The notes: generated by a model not told the origin, from the sequence alone. A DNA stretch of 64,000 nucleotides from Sva-07 sp963829585 (GCA_963829585.1 CAWHJD010000030.1:62001-126000), one strand, 5' to 3'; shown: positions 52,771 through 61,558, counted from the stretch's first letter. Translations and numbers: made by a program.

Positions 52771-54072
52771 TCAGCGGCGTTCGATGTGGGCGCCGACGGC
52801 CGACAGACGGCCGACCAGGTCGTCGTAGCCGCGATCGATGTGGTGGATCCCGGTGATCTCGGTCTCACCTTCGGCAGCCAGGCCGGCAACGACCATGGCC
52901 GCTCCCGCCCGGATGTCGTGCGCTCGCACCGGCGCACCGGAGAGTCGGCGCACGCCACGCACGACGGCATGGTGTCCGCTCGTTCGCACATCGGCTCCGA
53001 GCCGCTGCAACTCCTCGACGTAGCGGAACCGTCCCGGATAGAGGTTCTCCGTCACGATCCCGACGCCGTCGGCCACCGCGAGCATGGTGATGATCAGCGG
53101 CTTGTAGTCGGTGGCGATCCCCGGATACGGCAACGTCGCCACATCGATCGAACGCAGCCGATCCGGCGCGGTGACCCGCATCCCCGTGCCGTGTCCACGC
53201 TCGTTCAGGATCGTGATCTCGAGGCCCATGTCCGCGAACCGGTCGAGCAGCATCGTCATGTGCTCGGGACGCGCCCCTTCGACGATGAGTTCGCCACCCG
53301 CCACGGCCACGGCTGCGAGGTAGGTGGCCGCCTGGATCCGATCCGGGACCGTGTGGTGCGACACCGCGTGCAACGACCCGCGTTCGACACCCTCGATCAC
53401 GAGCGTCGAGGTGCCGACCCCCGAGATGTGCGCACCCATCGCGATCAGGAACTCGCACAGGTCGGCGATCTCTGGTTCACGGGCGGCATTGTTGATCGTG
53501 GTTCGGCCATCGGCGAACACCGCGGCAGTCATCAGGTTCTCGGTTGCTCCCACGCTCGGGAAGTCGAACGTGATGTCCGCACCGTGCAGCCGGTCGGCGG
53601 AGGCCTCGAGGTATCCGTGGCTGAACTTGAAGGTGGCCCCCATCGCTTCGAGCCCGGCGACGTGCATGTCGATCGGACGCGATCCGAAGTCGTCGCCACC
53701 CGGCATCGACAGGCGCAGGTGACCACACCGCGCGAGCAGCGGCCCGAGCACGTTGATCGATGCCCGGATCCGCTCGACGAGTTCGTACGGCGCCACGGGT
53801 GTGAGGTCACCGTGGTCGGTCACGAGCAGACGATCGGGAGTCGGCCGCTCGATCGACACACCGATCGCCTCGAGCAGATCTCCCATGATGGTGACATCGA
53901 CGATGTCGGGCACATTCGTCAGTTCGAAGGTGCCGTCGCACAGGAGCGTGGCGGCCATCAGCTTGAGCACCGAGTTCTTCGCACCGGGGACCACGACCGT
54001 GCCGGCGAGCGGTCCATTGCCCCGCACGACGATCGCGGGCGCGTCGGTGAGCGCCTCGGAGATCGGATTCAT
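52771..54072 (-). CDS. murA: UDP-N-acetylglucosamine 1-carboxyvinyltransferase MurA with Asp in place of catalytic Cys
   Basis: 433 residues. It catalyses the first committed step of peptidoglycan synthesis. GAKNS (Lys32-Asn33) and RIRASINVLGPLLAR are as in MurA. The loop that normally reads PGGCAIGxRP is PGGDDFGSRP, so the residue that fosfomycin alkylates is Asp127. The same Cys-to-Asp change makes Mycobacterium tuberculosis MurA fosfomycin-resistant. CATACT lies 8 nt before the ATG. It diverges from the MFS at 54095 and ends in the hairpin of paired repeats. Confidence 0.94.
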   Translation of the reverse strand: MNPISEALTDAPAIVVRGNGPLAGTVVVPGAKNSVLKLMAATLLCDGTFELTNVPDIVDVTIMGDLLEAIGVSIERPTPDRLLVTDHGDLTPVAPYELVERIRASINVLGPLLARCGHLRLSMPGGDDFGSRPIDMHVAGLEAMGATFKFSHGYLEASADRLHGADITFDFPSVGATENLMTAAVFADGRTTINNAAREPEIADLCEFLIAMGAHISGVGTSTLVIEGVERGSLHAVSHHTVPDRIQAATYLAAVAVAGGELIVEGARPEHMTMLLDRFADMGLEITILNERGHGTGMRVTAPDRLRSIDVATLPYPGIATDYKPLIITMLAVADGVGIVTENLYPGRFRYVEELQRLGADVRTSGHHAVVRGVRRLSGAPVRAHDIRAGAAMVVAGLAAEGETEITGIHHIDRGYDDLVGRLSAVGAHIERR

Positions 54073-54082
54073 GGCCCACCAG

Positions 54083-54088
54083 TATGCT
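54083..54088 (+). promoter_or_regulatory. -10 box TATGCT for the MFS gene at 54095
   Basis: 6 nt before GTG 54095 in a 22-bp spacer. The minus strand of the same bases reads CATACT, 8 nt before the murA ATG. Confidence 0.5.
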
Positions 54089-54094
54089 CCCGCC

Positions 54095-55678
54095 GTGGAG
54101 CCAGGCGGGCGCATACTCATCCGTCGCCGGCCCGACACCCCCGACGAGCGCCAGCGCTTGGTCGAACCGCGTGACGACCTGCTGCTCGAATCACGCACGG
54201 CCGACGGGGCACAACGACCGGAACAGACGCTGTCCGTGCGATTCGTCCAGGAGGACGGCCCGTTCACGCGGTACGAGCGCACTGTCGAGGTCGTCGACGA
54301 CGAACTGGTCGAAACCACGTCGTATCGGCTGACGATTCCGTGGTTCGGCTGGCTCTTCCGCTGGCCGGTCGGCCGCGTCGTTGCCCGAAAGGGGTCAGCG
54401 AACAGCTGGTGGGCCCCACCCGACCGACTCGATGCGACCCAGATTCTCGTCGTCGGCCTGCTCGCCGCGGCGTCGATGAGCGCTGCGTTCGTCAACACGC
54501 TGTTCACGCAGACCGTCAACTTCGCCGCCGAGGACTTCGGCGCGAGCGACACGGCGATCGGGGTCGCCGGCGCCGTGGTGAGGGCCGGGATCGTCCTGGC
54601 GATCCCGGCGGCGGTCATCGCCGATCGCATCGGTCGCCGGCGCGTGATCGTGGCGGTGGCGTGGCTCGGTCCGCTGCTGTCGGTGCTGGGTGCCTTTGCG
54701 CCCTCGTTCGCCGTGCTCGTGGCAACGCAGACCGTGGCCCGCCCGATGGGGATCGCCCTCGCGTTCCTCGTCGGGGTCGTTGCGTCCGAGGAGATGCCCC
54801 GCAACAGCCGGACGTACGCCGTGAGCATCCTCGCGATGGCCGCCGGCCTCGGCGCCGGCATCGCCGTGATCGCGCTGAGCCTCGCCGACCTCGGGCCCGG
54901 AGGCTGGCGCTTCATCTATCTGCTCGCGGCCATCTGGTGCATCGTTGCACTCGACCTCGCACGCCGCCTGCCGGAGACCCGCCGCTTCACCGCCGCCCAC
55001 ATCGTGGCCCGCATCCGACCCCCGCGGATGAACCGTCGACGCCTGCTGCTGCTCAGCGCGGTCGCGTTCGCCGGGAACATCTTCGTGGCACCGGCGAGCC
55101 TCTTCCAGAACAACTACCTCACCGACGTCCGGGGGTTCTCCGGCGGCACGATCGCCGTGTTCTCCATCGTGGTCGGAACGCCCGCAGGCATCGGTCTGAT
55201 CGTCGGTGGGCGGATCGCCGACACCCGTGGTCGCCGGCGTCTGATCGCCGTCACGGTGCCGCTGGGCACGGCCGGGGTCGTCGGTGCGTTCGCCGTGGGA
55301 GGCGTGCCGCTGTGGGTCCTCTCGCTCGTCGGCGGCCTGCTGCTCAGCGCGGCCTACCCCGCCCTCGCGGTCTACCGCACCGAGCTGTTCCCCACCGGCA
55401 ACCGCAGTCGGGCGACCGGCCTCGTCACGGCAGCGGCACTCATCGGCGGCATCGTCGGGCTGCTCTCCATGGGCGCACTACTGGATGCCGACTGGTCGTA
55501 CGCCGGCGTGTTGGCGACCCTCGCGATCGGCCAACTGATCGTCACCGTGCTCGTCGTCGTCGCCTACCCCGAGACCGCCCACCTCGAGCTGGAGGCACTC
55601 AACCCGGAAGACGCCCCGATCGACCTGCACCACCTCGACGCCCAGTCACCGCCCGCCCCGGAACCCACCGACCGCTGA
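54095..55678 (+). CDS. MFS transporter with N-terminal cytoplasmic extension
   Basis: 527 residues. The first 105 residues are soluble, with a small beta-like domain (QTLSVRFVQEDGPFTRYERTVE). Then come twelve helices of sugar-porter/MFS type, with ADRIGRRRVIVAVAW as the loop 2-3 motif, GGRIADTRGRRRLIAVTV as its second-half repeat, and YRTELFPTGNRSRATGLV typical of the sugar-transporter branch. The GTG start is fixed by the -10 box. The substrate is unknown; the divergent partner is murA. Confidence 0.88.
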   Translation: MEPGGRILIRRRPDTPDERQRLVEPRDDLLLESRTADGAQRPEQTLSVRFVQEDGPFTRYERTVEVVDDELVETTSYRLTIPWFGWLFRWPVGRVVARKGSANSWWAPPDRLDATQILVVGLLAAASMSAAFVNTLFTQTVNFAAEDFGASDTAIGVAGAVVRAGIVLAIPAAVIADRIGRRRVIVAVAWLGPLLSVLGAFAPSFAVLVATQTVARPMGIALAFLVGVVASEEMPRNSRTYAVSILAMAAGLGAGIAVIALSLADLGPGGWRFIYLLAAIWCIVALDLARRLPETRRFTAAHIVARIRPPRMNRRRLLLLSAVAFAGNIFVAPASLFQNNYLTDVRGFSGGTIAVFSIVVGTPAGIGLIVGGRIADTRGRRRLIAVTVPLGTAGVVGAFAVGGVPLWVLSLVGGLLLSAAYPALAVYRTELFPTGNRSRATGLVTAAALIGGIVGLLSMGALLDADWSYAGVLATLAIGQLIVTVLVVVAYPETAHLELEALNPEDAPIDLHHLDAQSPPAPEPTDR

Positions 55679-55690
55679 ACACACCACCCC

Positions 55691-55776
55691 GCGATGAGCG
55701 AAGTGACCGGACGTCGGTCGCCTCGCTCATCGCCTGGGCGCGACGGGCGTCACGTTGGGCCCGGCACCGTGTGACG
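55691..55776. repeat. Inverted repeat plus dispersed 29-nt element (copy 6) between convergent genes
   Basis: GCGATGAGCGA (55691) pairs with TCGCTCATCGC (55723). The 29-nt element at 55748-55776 follows; on the minus strand it encodes the last residues (TVPGPT) and TGA of the hydrolase. Confidence 0.75.
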
Positions 55777-56337
55777 GTCGACGAACTCGGCGACGGCGTC
55801 GGCGATCGTGGCGTCGGCACCCTTCAGGTCGTGGCGTCCGCCCTCGATCCACACGTGCTCGACCGGTGCCTGCATCGTGGAGGTCCATGCGGTCAGCTCA
55901 TCGGGCGAGCCGAACGGGTCGTTCGTGCCCGAGATGAACAGACACGGCACCGAGATGCACGCGAGATGCTCGACGCGGAGGTTCTCCGGCTTCCCCGGCG
56001 GATGCAACGGATAGCAGATCAGCACGAGTCCGGCGAGCCTCGCCACCGCTCCCCCACCGTCGACGTCGGCAGCGACCATCGACGTCATCCGCCCGCCCAT
56101 CGAACGGCCGCCCATCACGATCGGCCCCCGGCGACGACTGAAACCGGCGAGATCGTGCCGGATCGAGGCCATGAGTTTCGGGGCACGGTCCGGTGCGCGC
56201 CGGCCCTCGCGTCGATACGGGAAGTCGATGCGCTCCACCGCTGCCGACCGGCCGAGACGCTGCTCGATGGCCACCAGACTCGAATGGTCACGGCCGGACC
56301 CGGCGCCCGGGTACAGCATCACCGTGGGCTTTGCCAT
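55750..56337 (-). CDS. Alpha/beta hydrolase (KANL3/Tex30-like)
   Basis: 195 residues from ATG 56337. It has VMLYPGAGSGRDHSSL near the start, the nucleophile elbow MGGRSMGGRMTS, ISGTNDPFG with the acid and IEGGRHDLKG with the His. The family is of unknown substrate. The final residues TVPGPT and the stop lie in a dispersed repeat, so the tail is probably acquired. Third gene of a minus-strand operon with the J-domain gene 16 nt upstream. Confidence 0.83.
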   Translation of the reverse strand: MAKPTVMLYPGAGSGRDHSSLVAIEQRLGRSAAVERIDFPYRREGRRAPDRAPKLMASIRHDLAGFSRRRGPIVMGGRSMGGRMTSMVAADVDGGGAVARLAGLVLICYPLHPPGKPENLRVEHLACISVPCLFISGTNDPFGSPDELTAWTSTMQAPVEHVWIEGGRHDLKGADATIADAVAEFVDRHTVPGPT

Positions 56338-56353
56338 CAGCGTTCGTCCGTCC

Positions 56354-57055
56354 TCAGTCCGGCGCGGCGCTGAGCACCCGGCGGGCCTCGGCGAGATCAC
56401 TCATCGCCTTGGCGGCGTCGACGCTGTCGCCACCGTGGTCGGGATGCACGTTGCGCATCTGCTCACGGAACCTTGCCGTCACGTCACGCTTCGACGGCGC
56501 CTTGCCACCGAGATCGAACCCGAGGATGCCCATCGCCCATGCCCGAGGATCGGCGAGCGCTTCCAGCGCGAGCGTCTGCGAACCAGCGAGATACGCGATC
56601 ATCGACGGGCCGATCGGTCCACGCCAGCGTGCCGCCTTCTGGAGCACCGGCGCGAGCCGACGACGGTGCTCGGGGGCCAGCCGCTCGACGGCGTAGATCG
56701 CACCCAACACCTGGACCAGATCGGTGCCCTGCGAACGGAAGTCGAACGAGAGGTCGTCGCCGTTGCCGACCATCGTGTGGTGGCTCTTGGCCAGCCCGTG
56801 CCGGTCGACCTGGAAGCGGTGACGCAAGCGGGGCTGCACGACCCGCCCACCGGTCTCGATCTCCGTGATGAGGCGGTGCACGTCGGGAACGAGCTCTTCG
56901 TCGACCCCGTAGAGGTGCTCGGCGATGATCGCACCGAGCAACAGGCCACCGAACCCGGGCGCCGGGTCGACCGGGAGCACCATGTGGCCGAGCGCGACGC
57001 GGCGCGTCGGGACCGCTGGGCGGGTGTGCCAGATCTCGAGCTCGGCGAGCAGCAC
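56354..57055 (-). CDS. J-domain-containing protein
   Basis: 233 residues from GTG 57055, 8 nt after the preceding stop. A region of about 170 residues with no recognised family (HTRPAVPTRRVALGHMVLPV, GLLLGAIIAEHLYGVDEEL) is followed by a C-terminal J-like helix pair with the Hsp70-activating HPD in RFREQMRNVHPDHGGDS and AAKAMSDLAEARRVL. It probably recruits DnaK to an unknown client. The J domain at the C-terminus is a less common arrangement. Confidence 0.75.
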   Translation of the reverse strand: MLLAELEIWHTRPAVPTRRVALGHMVLPVDPAPGFGGLLLGAIIAEHLYGVDEELVPDVHRLITEIETGGRVVQPRLRHRFQVDRHGLAKSHHTMVGNGDDLSFDFRSQGTDLVQVLGAIYAVERLAPEHRRRLAPVLQKAARWRGPIGPSMIAYLAGSQTLALEALADPRAWAMGILGFDLGGKAPSKRDVTARFREQMRNVHPDHGGDSVDAAKAMSDLAEARRVLSAAPD

Positions 57056-57063
57056 GGCGCGGC

Positions 57064-57849
57064 TCAGACGTAGGGCCGAAGCAGCGAACGCAGCTCCTGG
57101 GCGGCGCCGATGACCTCGGAGTCGTGATCGTCGCCGGAATCCGCGGCTGCCTGCGCCCCGACCAGCGCGACGATCCGGTCGACACCCTCGACACCGGCGG
57201 CCCACGTCCTGTGCGCCAGGCCGTACGGCGGCTGCTTGACGTCGATCCGACCCTGCAGATCGATCAGCGTGCTCCGGGCGCTCGCATCGAGCGGGTCCTT
57301 GGCCAGCCGGTCGGCCGCGAGGAACATGGTGCTCAGTGCACCCTCGGGTGGCGCAGCTCCCTCGTCGCCGCCACCCCCGAGCAGCTCGCCCGACTCGATC
57401 GCGTCGAGGAGATCATCGACTGCGTGCTCGGCGTCGGCCGCGACGATCACCGTGGCGCCTTCCCAGCGATGCGGGATCTCGGCGTCGATCAGCGCCTCGG
57501 TCAGCACCTTGCGGTCGGCGTCGGTCCACTCGTCGAGGCCGAACTCGGTCGATTCGGCATCGCCCTCGAGAATGATCGGGAACGGGCCGAACAGGGCCTC
57601 GAGTCGCTCGAACACCGCGTCGACGGCGGCCTCGACCTCCTCGGGAACGACCAACTCGTCCCCGTCCCAGAAGTGCGGGAACTCGGCATCGGCCAGTGCC
57701 TCGGACAACTCGGCGCGTTGCTCGAACGTCCACACCGACATGTCGTAGTGCACCTTGACGACGTCGGGATCGAACGGATCGAAGTCGATCGGCTGACCCG
57801 AGGTGCCGGTCGATTCCTGACTGTCCTCGCCCTTGTTCACGAATGCCAC
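57064..57849 (-). CDS. Acidic hypothetical protein with duplicated domain
   Basis: 261 residues from GTG 57849 (TAGCGT 6 nt upstream). Two tandem units share a pattern: WTFEQRAELSEALADAEFPHFWDGDELVV and WTDADRKVLTEALIDAEIPHRWEGATVIV, each followed by a helix (EEVEAAVDAVFERLE and EHAVDDLLDAIE). A Gly/Pro linker and a helical C-terminal part follow. No named family is known to me. It opens the operon with the J-domain and hydrolase genes, so it might be the client or partner of the J protein. Confidence 0.72.
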   Translation of the reverse strand: MAFVNKGEDSQESTGTSGQPIDFDPFDPDVVKVHYDMSVWTFEQRAELSEALADAEFPHFWDGDELVVPEEVEAAVDAVFERLEALFGPFPIILEGDAESTEFGLDEWTDADRKVLTEALIDAEIPHRWEGATVIVAADAEHAVDDLLDAIESGELLGGGGDEGAAPPEGALSTMFLAADRLAKDPLDASARSTLIDLQGRIDVKQPPYGLAHRTWAAGVEGVDRIVALVGAQAAADSGDDHDSEVIGAAQELRSLLRPYV

Positions 57850-57855
57850 GGGGAA

Positions 57856-57861
57856 ACGCTA
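57856..57861 (-). promoter_or_regulatory. -10 box TAGCGT of the J-domain operon
   Basis: On the minus strand TAGCGT is 6 nt from GTG 57849. Confidence 0.5.
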
Positions 57862-57893
57862 CCGGTAGCTCGGGGGTGCCTGAAGTCGTGCGG

Positions 57894-59675
57894 TCAGTTC
57901 GCGCCGAGAATTCGCTGCAGGAACCGTTCCGTTCGGGTGTACTCGTCGCGCTGGTTGACCGGGTTGCGGAAGCCGTGTCCCTCTCCCTCGTACACGACGA
58001 GCTCGACGTCGCCGCCGGCGTCGCGGATCCGATCGGTCAACGTCATGCTGTGGGCCACCGGAACGACCGGGTCGTCGCTTCCGTGGAACACCAGCAACGG
58101 CGAGTCGATCCGTTCGGCCCGGTGGATCGGCGACAGTGAGTGGAACCGGTCGTCCAGGCCGGGCTCACCGGCCCGCCCCACGAGCGTGTCGGTGTAGTGC
58201 GCTTCGAACCGGTGGGTCGCGTCCGCCAAGGCTGCGAGATCGCTCACCGGATACGACACCACCGCCCCCGCAACGAGATCACCATGATCCGCGAGCATCC
58301 CCAACACCGTGAGTCCGCCGGAGGATCCTCCGATCATCACGGTCGTCGCCGGCGTGGCCCAGCCCTGGGTGTGGGCTCGACGGATCAGCGCCGCAGTGTC
58401 GTCGACGTCGAGTCGGCCCCATTCACCGTTCAGGGCCTCGCGGTACTCCCGCCCGTGCCCGGTGCTCCCGCGAGGATCGACCACGAGGACATCCCACCCT
58501 CGACTGCACCAGTAGGCGACCCGCGGACGGAAGTCGACCTGCCACTGATCGGTCGGCCCGCCGTGGACCCAGCACAGCATGCGGCCCGCCCCCGCCACGT
58601 AGCGGCGGGCGTGGAGCACCGCGCCGTCGTGCTCGGCCGTGATGGCCACTGGTGCCGCCTGCTCCACGTCGCGCCATGCGGTGGCACCGGCGGCGGCGAT
58701 GACGTGTGCGGGACGTTCGGGCGCCGCGAGGTCGACGAGCACGACCTCGGGCGGTGTCGTCGGACCGGACCGCAGCGCCACGAGCCGATCGTCGGCCACC
58801 GACAGCTGGCCGTGCACGGCTGCGGTGCCGGTGGCGCCGGTCGCCAGATCGCGGACCCCACCGGTCGGGTCGACGATCGACAGCGTCCCGAATCCGGCAC
58901 GGTTGCGCGCCACGACGCACGAACCGTCGCGACGCACGACGAAGGAGCGCTGTCCCATACCCCACGTCGGCCCGGCGTGTTCGACGGGCTCGGCAACCGC
59001 GGCCCGATCGCCGAGGTACACGTTCAGCCAGCCCGAGCCGTCGTGCACACAGGTCGGCGTACCGTCCGGGGCGAAGCGCGGCTGCTGAACCGCCCCGAGC
59101 GCCGGCCGCCACGTCGAGAGTTCCGATGCCCCCGAAGGATCACGGCAGTCGACGCGTTCGGCGCCGTCCCACGGCATCGCCGGGGGCGACCATCCCTGCC
59201 ACGACACGATCGCCTCGTCGGGCGACACGGCCGGGTCGAAACAGAACTCGTGGCGGCCGTCGTCGAGCCGTCGGCTCTCTCCCGTACCGAACTCGGTGAG
59301 CCAGACCTCGGCCTCGTCGAGGACATACACGACGAACCGCCCACCCACCCACGGGGCACGAGCGTTGCGACCGTGGTCGGTCACCCGCCGGAGTTCGAGC
59401 CCGCTCACACACCACAGCTCGCCGTCGACCGCGGCGTACACGACGCCGGTCGAGTCCGTCAGCCACGAGTAACAGCCCCCACCCATCCCCCGCCCGGGCG
59501 CCGGGTCGGGTCCGTAGGCGAGGGCCCGGGCCGGCTCGGATGTGTCGATGTCGACGACGAGGATCGCGGTCGCGCCCCGCCACTGCTCGACGTAGGCGAC
59601 CCGACGGGCGTCCGGCGACAACCGCGGTTCGGTCAGCTCGCGTCCCGACAGCACGAGCTCGAGGGGGATCTCCAC
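57894..59675 (-). CDS. S9 family prolyl oligopeptidase-like serine peptidase
   Basis: 593 residues from GTG 59675, set by TACAGT 6 nt upstream. The N-terminal part is a beta-propeller (repeats such as PRLSPDARRVAYVEQW and FDPAVSPDEAIVSW). The C-terminal alpha/beta hydrolase has the catalytic Ser in MIGGSSGGLTVL, Asp in FHGSDDPVVPV and His in EGEGHGFRNP. It cleaves short peptides, most likely in the cytoplasm since no signal peptide is seen. Confidence 0.92.
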   Translation of the reverse strand: MEIPLELVLSGRELTEPRLSPDARRVAYVEQWRGATAILVVDIDTSEPARALAYGPDPAPGRGMGGGCYSWLTDSTGVVYAAVDGELWCVSGLELRRVTDHGRNARAPWVGGRFVVYVLDEAEVWLTEFGTGESRRLDDGRHEFCFDPAVSPDEAIVSWQGWSPPAMPWDGAERVDCRDPSGASELSTWRPALGAVQQPRFAPDGTPTCVHDGSGWLNVYLGDRAAVAEPVEHAGPTWGMGQRSFVVRRDGSCVVARNRAGFGTLSIVDPTGGVRDLATGATGTAAVHGQLSVADDRLVALRSGPTTPPEVVLVDLAAPERPAHVIAAAGATAWRDVEQAAPVAITAEHDGAVLHARRYVAGAGRMLCWVHGGPTDQWQVDFRPRVAYWCSRGWDVLVVDPRGSTGHGREYREALNGEWGRLDVDDTAALIRRAHTQGWATPATTVMIGGSSGGLTVLGMLADHGDLVAGAVVSYPVSDLAALADATHRFEAHYTDTLVGRAGEPGLDDRFHSLSPIHRAERIDSPLLVFHGSDDPVVPVAHSMTLTDRIRDAGGDVELVVYEGEGHGFRNPVNQRDEYTRTERFLQRILGAN

Positions 59676-59681
59676 GGTCCG

Positions 59682-59727
59682 ACTGTACGGCGGCGAGGCC
59701 ACCCCGTCCGACCGGCCGAGATACGTT
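59682..59727. promoter_or_regulatory. Divergent leaderless promoters of the S9 peptidase and glpX
   Basis: Minus TACAGT (59687-59682) is 6 nt from GTG 59675. Plus TACGTT (59722-59727) is 6 nt from ATG 59734. The spacer is 58 bp. Confidence 0.55.
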
Positions 59728-59733
59728 GGAGCC

Positions 59734-60729
59734 ATGACAACGTCGTCACGCCAGCAACCCGATCGCAACCTCGCCATGGAGTTGGTCCGCGCCACCGAAT
59801 CGGCCTGCCTCGCCTCTGCCCGATGGGTCGGGCGCGGCGACAAGAACAGCGCCGACCATGCCGCTGTCGAAGCCATGCGGCTGTCGCTGTCGACCGTGTC
59901 GATGGACGGCATCGTCGTCATCGGCGAGGGCGAGAAGGACGATGCCCCGATGCTCTACAACGGCGAGCACGTCGGCGACGGCAGCTCTCCGGCGGTCGAC
60001 GTCGCCGTCGACCCGATCGACGGCACCACGCTGACCGCGCAGGGCAAGACCAACGCACTCTCGGTGATCGCCGTCTCCGACCGGGGATCGATGCTCGATC
60101 CGGGGCCGTCGTTCTACATGGACAAGATCGCCGTGGGTCCGGCGGCCGTGGGCGCCATCGACATCACGGCCACGGCCACTCAGAACCTGCGCTGGATCGC
60201 CAAGGCCAAGGGCGAGGAGGTACGCGACCTCACCGTGGTGATCCTCGACCGTCCGCGCCACGTCGACCTGATCGGCGAGATCCGCGCCAGCGGCTGCCGG
60301 ATCCGCCTGATCACCGACGGTGACGTCTACGGCTCCGTGGCCACCTGCTGGCCCGACGCCGGCGCCGACGCACTGTTCGGCATCGGCGGCACACCCGAAT
60401 GCGTCATCTCGGCGGCGGCGATGAAGGCGATGGGCGGCGAGATCCAGGCGCAGTTCGCACCGCAGAGCGACGCGGAGCGCGACGCCATGATCGAGGCGGG
60501 TTTCGATCTGTCCCGGGTTTTCGGCCAGGACGACCTGATCAAGAGCGACAACTGCTTCTTCGCGGCGACCGGCCTGACCGACGGCGCCCTGCTGCGGGGC
60601 GTTCGATTCGACTCGACGGGCGCTCACACGCAGAGCCTGGTGATGCGTTCACGGAGCGGCACCGTTCGACTGATCGACGCCCACCACCGAGTCGCCAAAC
60701 TCCGCGAGTTCTCCGCCATCGACTACTGA
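59734..60729 (+). CDS. glpX: Class II fructose-1,6-bisphosphatase GlpX
   Basis: 331 residues. Metal and phosphate sites: VIGEGEKDDAPMLY, VDPIDGTTLTAQGKTNAL, LDRPRHVDLIGEIR, GIGGTPECVISAAAMKAMGG and SDNCFFAATGLTDG. It dephosphorylates fructose-1,6-bisphosphate in gluconeogenesis. Its stop codon abuts a perfect palindrome shared with the converging SDR gene. Confidence 0.96.
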   Translation: MTTSSRQQPDRNLAMELVRATESACLASARWVGRGDKNSADHAAVEAMRLSLSTVSMDGIVVIGEGEKDDAPMLYNGEHVGDGSSPAVDVAVDPIDGTTLTAQGKTNALSVIAVSDRGSMLDPGPSFYMDKIAVGPAAVGAIDITATATQNLRWIAKAKGEEVRDLTVVILDRPRHVDLIGEIRASGCRIRLITDGDVYGSVATCWPDAGADALFGIGGTPECVISAAAMKAMGGEIQAQFAPQSDAERDAMIEAGFDLSRVFGQDDLIKSDNCFFAATGLTDGALLRGVRFDSTGAHTQSLVMRSRSGTVRLIDAHHRVAKLREFSAIDY

Positions 60730-60766
60730 CCTGAAACGCTGGGGTCGGACCCCAGCGTTTCAGGTC
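60728..60766. terminator. Perfect 39-nt palindrome between glpX and the SDR gene (family B copy 1)
   Basis: GACCTGAAACGCTGGGGTC, G, then the exact reverse complement. Each end lies within a TGA stop codon, one for each converging gene, so the palindrome is the entire intergenic sequence. Confidence 0.85.
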
Positions 60767-61539
60767 AGCGGGTGATGTTGCCGCTGACCCAGCGGCTGAT
60801 CGATCGGGGCATGATGTCGCTGAACGGTCACCGCGGTCTTGTACAGCACGCCGGGCACCGAGATCGTCTTGTTGCTCGCGACGTCGTTCAGCCCGGTCGA
60901 CGCCACCTGCTCGACGGTCGTCCACGCCAGGTCCGGCACCCTCGTGGCGAGCCCGCTCGTGTTGCTGTGATCCTGGAACTCGGTCTTGGTGAGACCGGGG
61001 CAGAGTGCGGTCACGTGGACGCCCGACGACTTCACCTCGGCGTGGAGTGCTTCGGTCAGGCTCGTGACGTAGGCCTTGGTGGCCGCGTACACCCCGAGGC
61101 CAGGGGAGGCCTGGAAGCTGGCCACGCTCGACACGTTCAGCAGGTACCCACGTCCCCGGGGCACCATGGTGGCCAGTGCTGCATGGCTCAGCACCGTGAG
61201 CGCCTTGACGTTGAGTTCGACCTCACCGGCCAGGCGGTCGACATCGAGTTCGTGGAAGACGCCGCTCGTGCCGAAGCCGGCGTTGTTCACGACGAGGTCG
61301 ATCGGGTCGCTCGTCGAACCGATGCGCCTCACCGTCGCTCGTTGGCCCTTGGGTGTCGCGAGGTCCGCTTCGAGCACCTCGAAGCCGTCGTAGCGGTCGG
61401 CGATCTCGCGCAGCCGGTCGCCACGACGGGCAACGAGCACGGTCGGCACGCCGGCCTCGCCGAGGAGGCGTGCCATCTCCGCGCCGATCCCCGACGATGC
61501 GCCGGTGATCAAGGCTGACGTGAACGGATAGCTCGACAT
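60765..61539 (-). CDS. Short-chain dehydrogenase/reductase, frameshift near the C-terminus
   Basis: About 258 residues. TGASSGIGAEMARLLGEAG binds the nucleotide, VVNNAGFGTSG follows, Ser is in NVSSVASF, and the catalytic Tyr-x3-Lys is in YAATKAYVTSL. An extra A at about 60823 shifts the last 20 codons. In the corrected frame the end reads SDIMPRSISRWVSGNITR with TGA (60767-60765), the usual ending of this SDR group. TAGCGT lies 8 nt before the ATG. The substrate is unknown. Confidence 0.87.
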
Positions 61540-61547
61540 GCCCCGAG

Positions 61548-61553
61548 ACGCTA
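61548..61553 (-). promoter_or_regulatory. -10 box TAGCGT of the SDR gene
   Basis: On the minus strand, 8 nt before ATG 61539. Family B copy 2 lies immediately upstream of it. Confidence 0.5.
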
Positions 61554-61558
61554 CCGAC

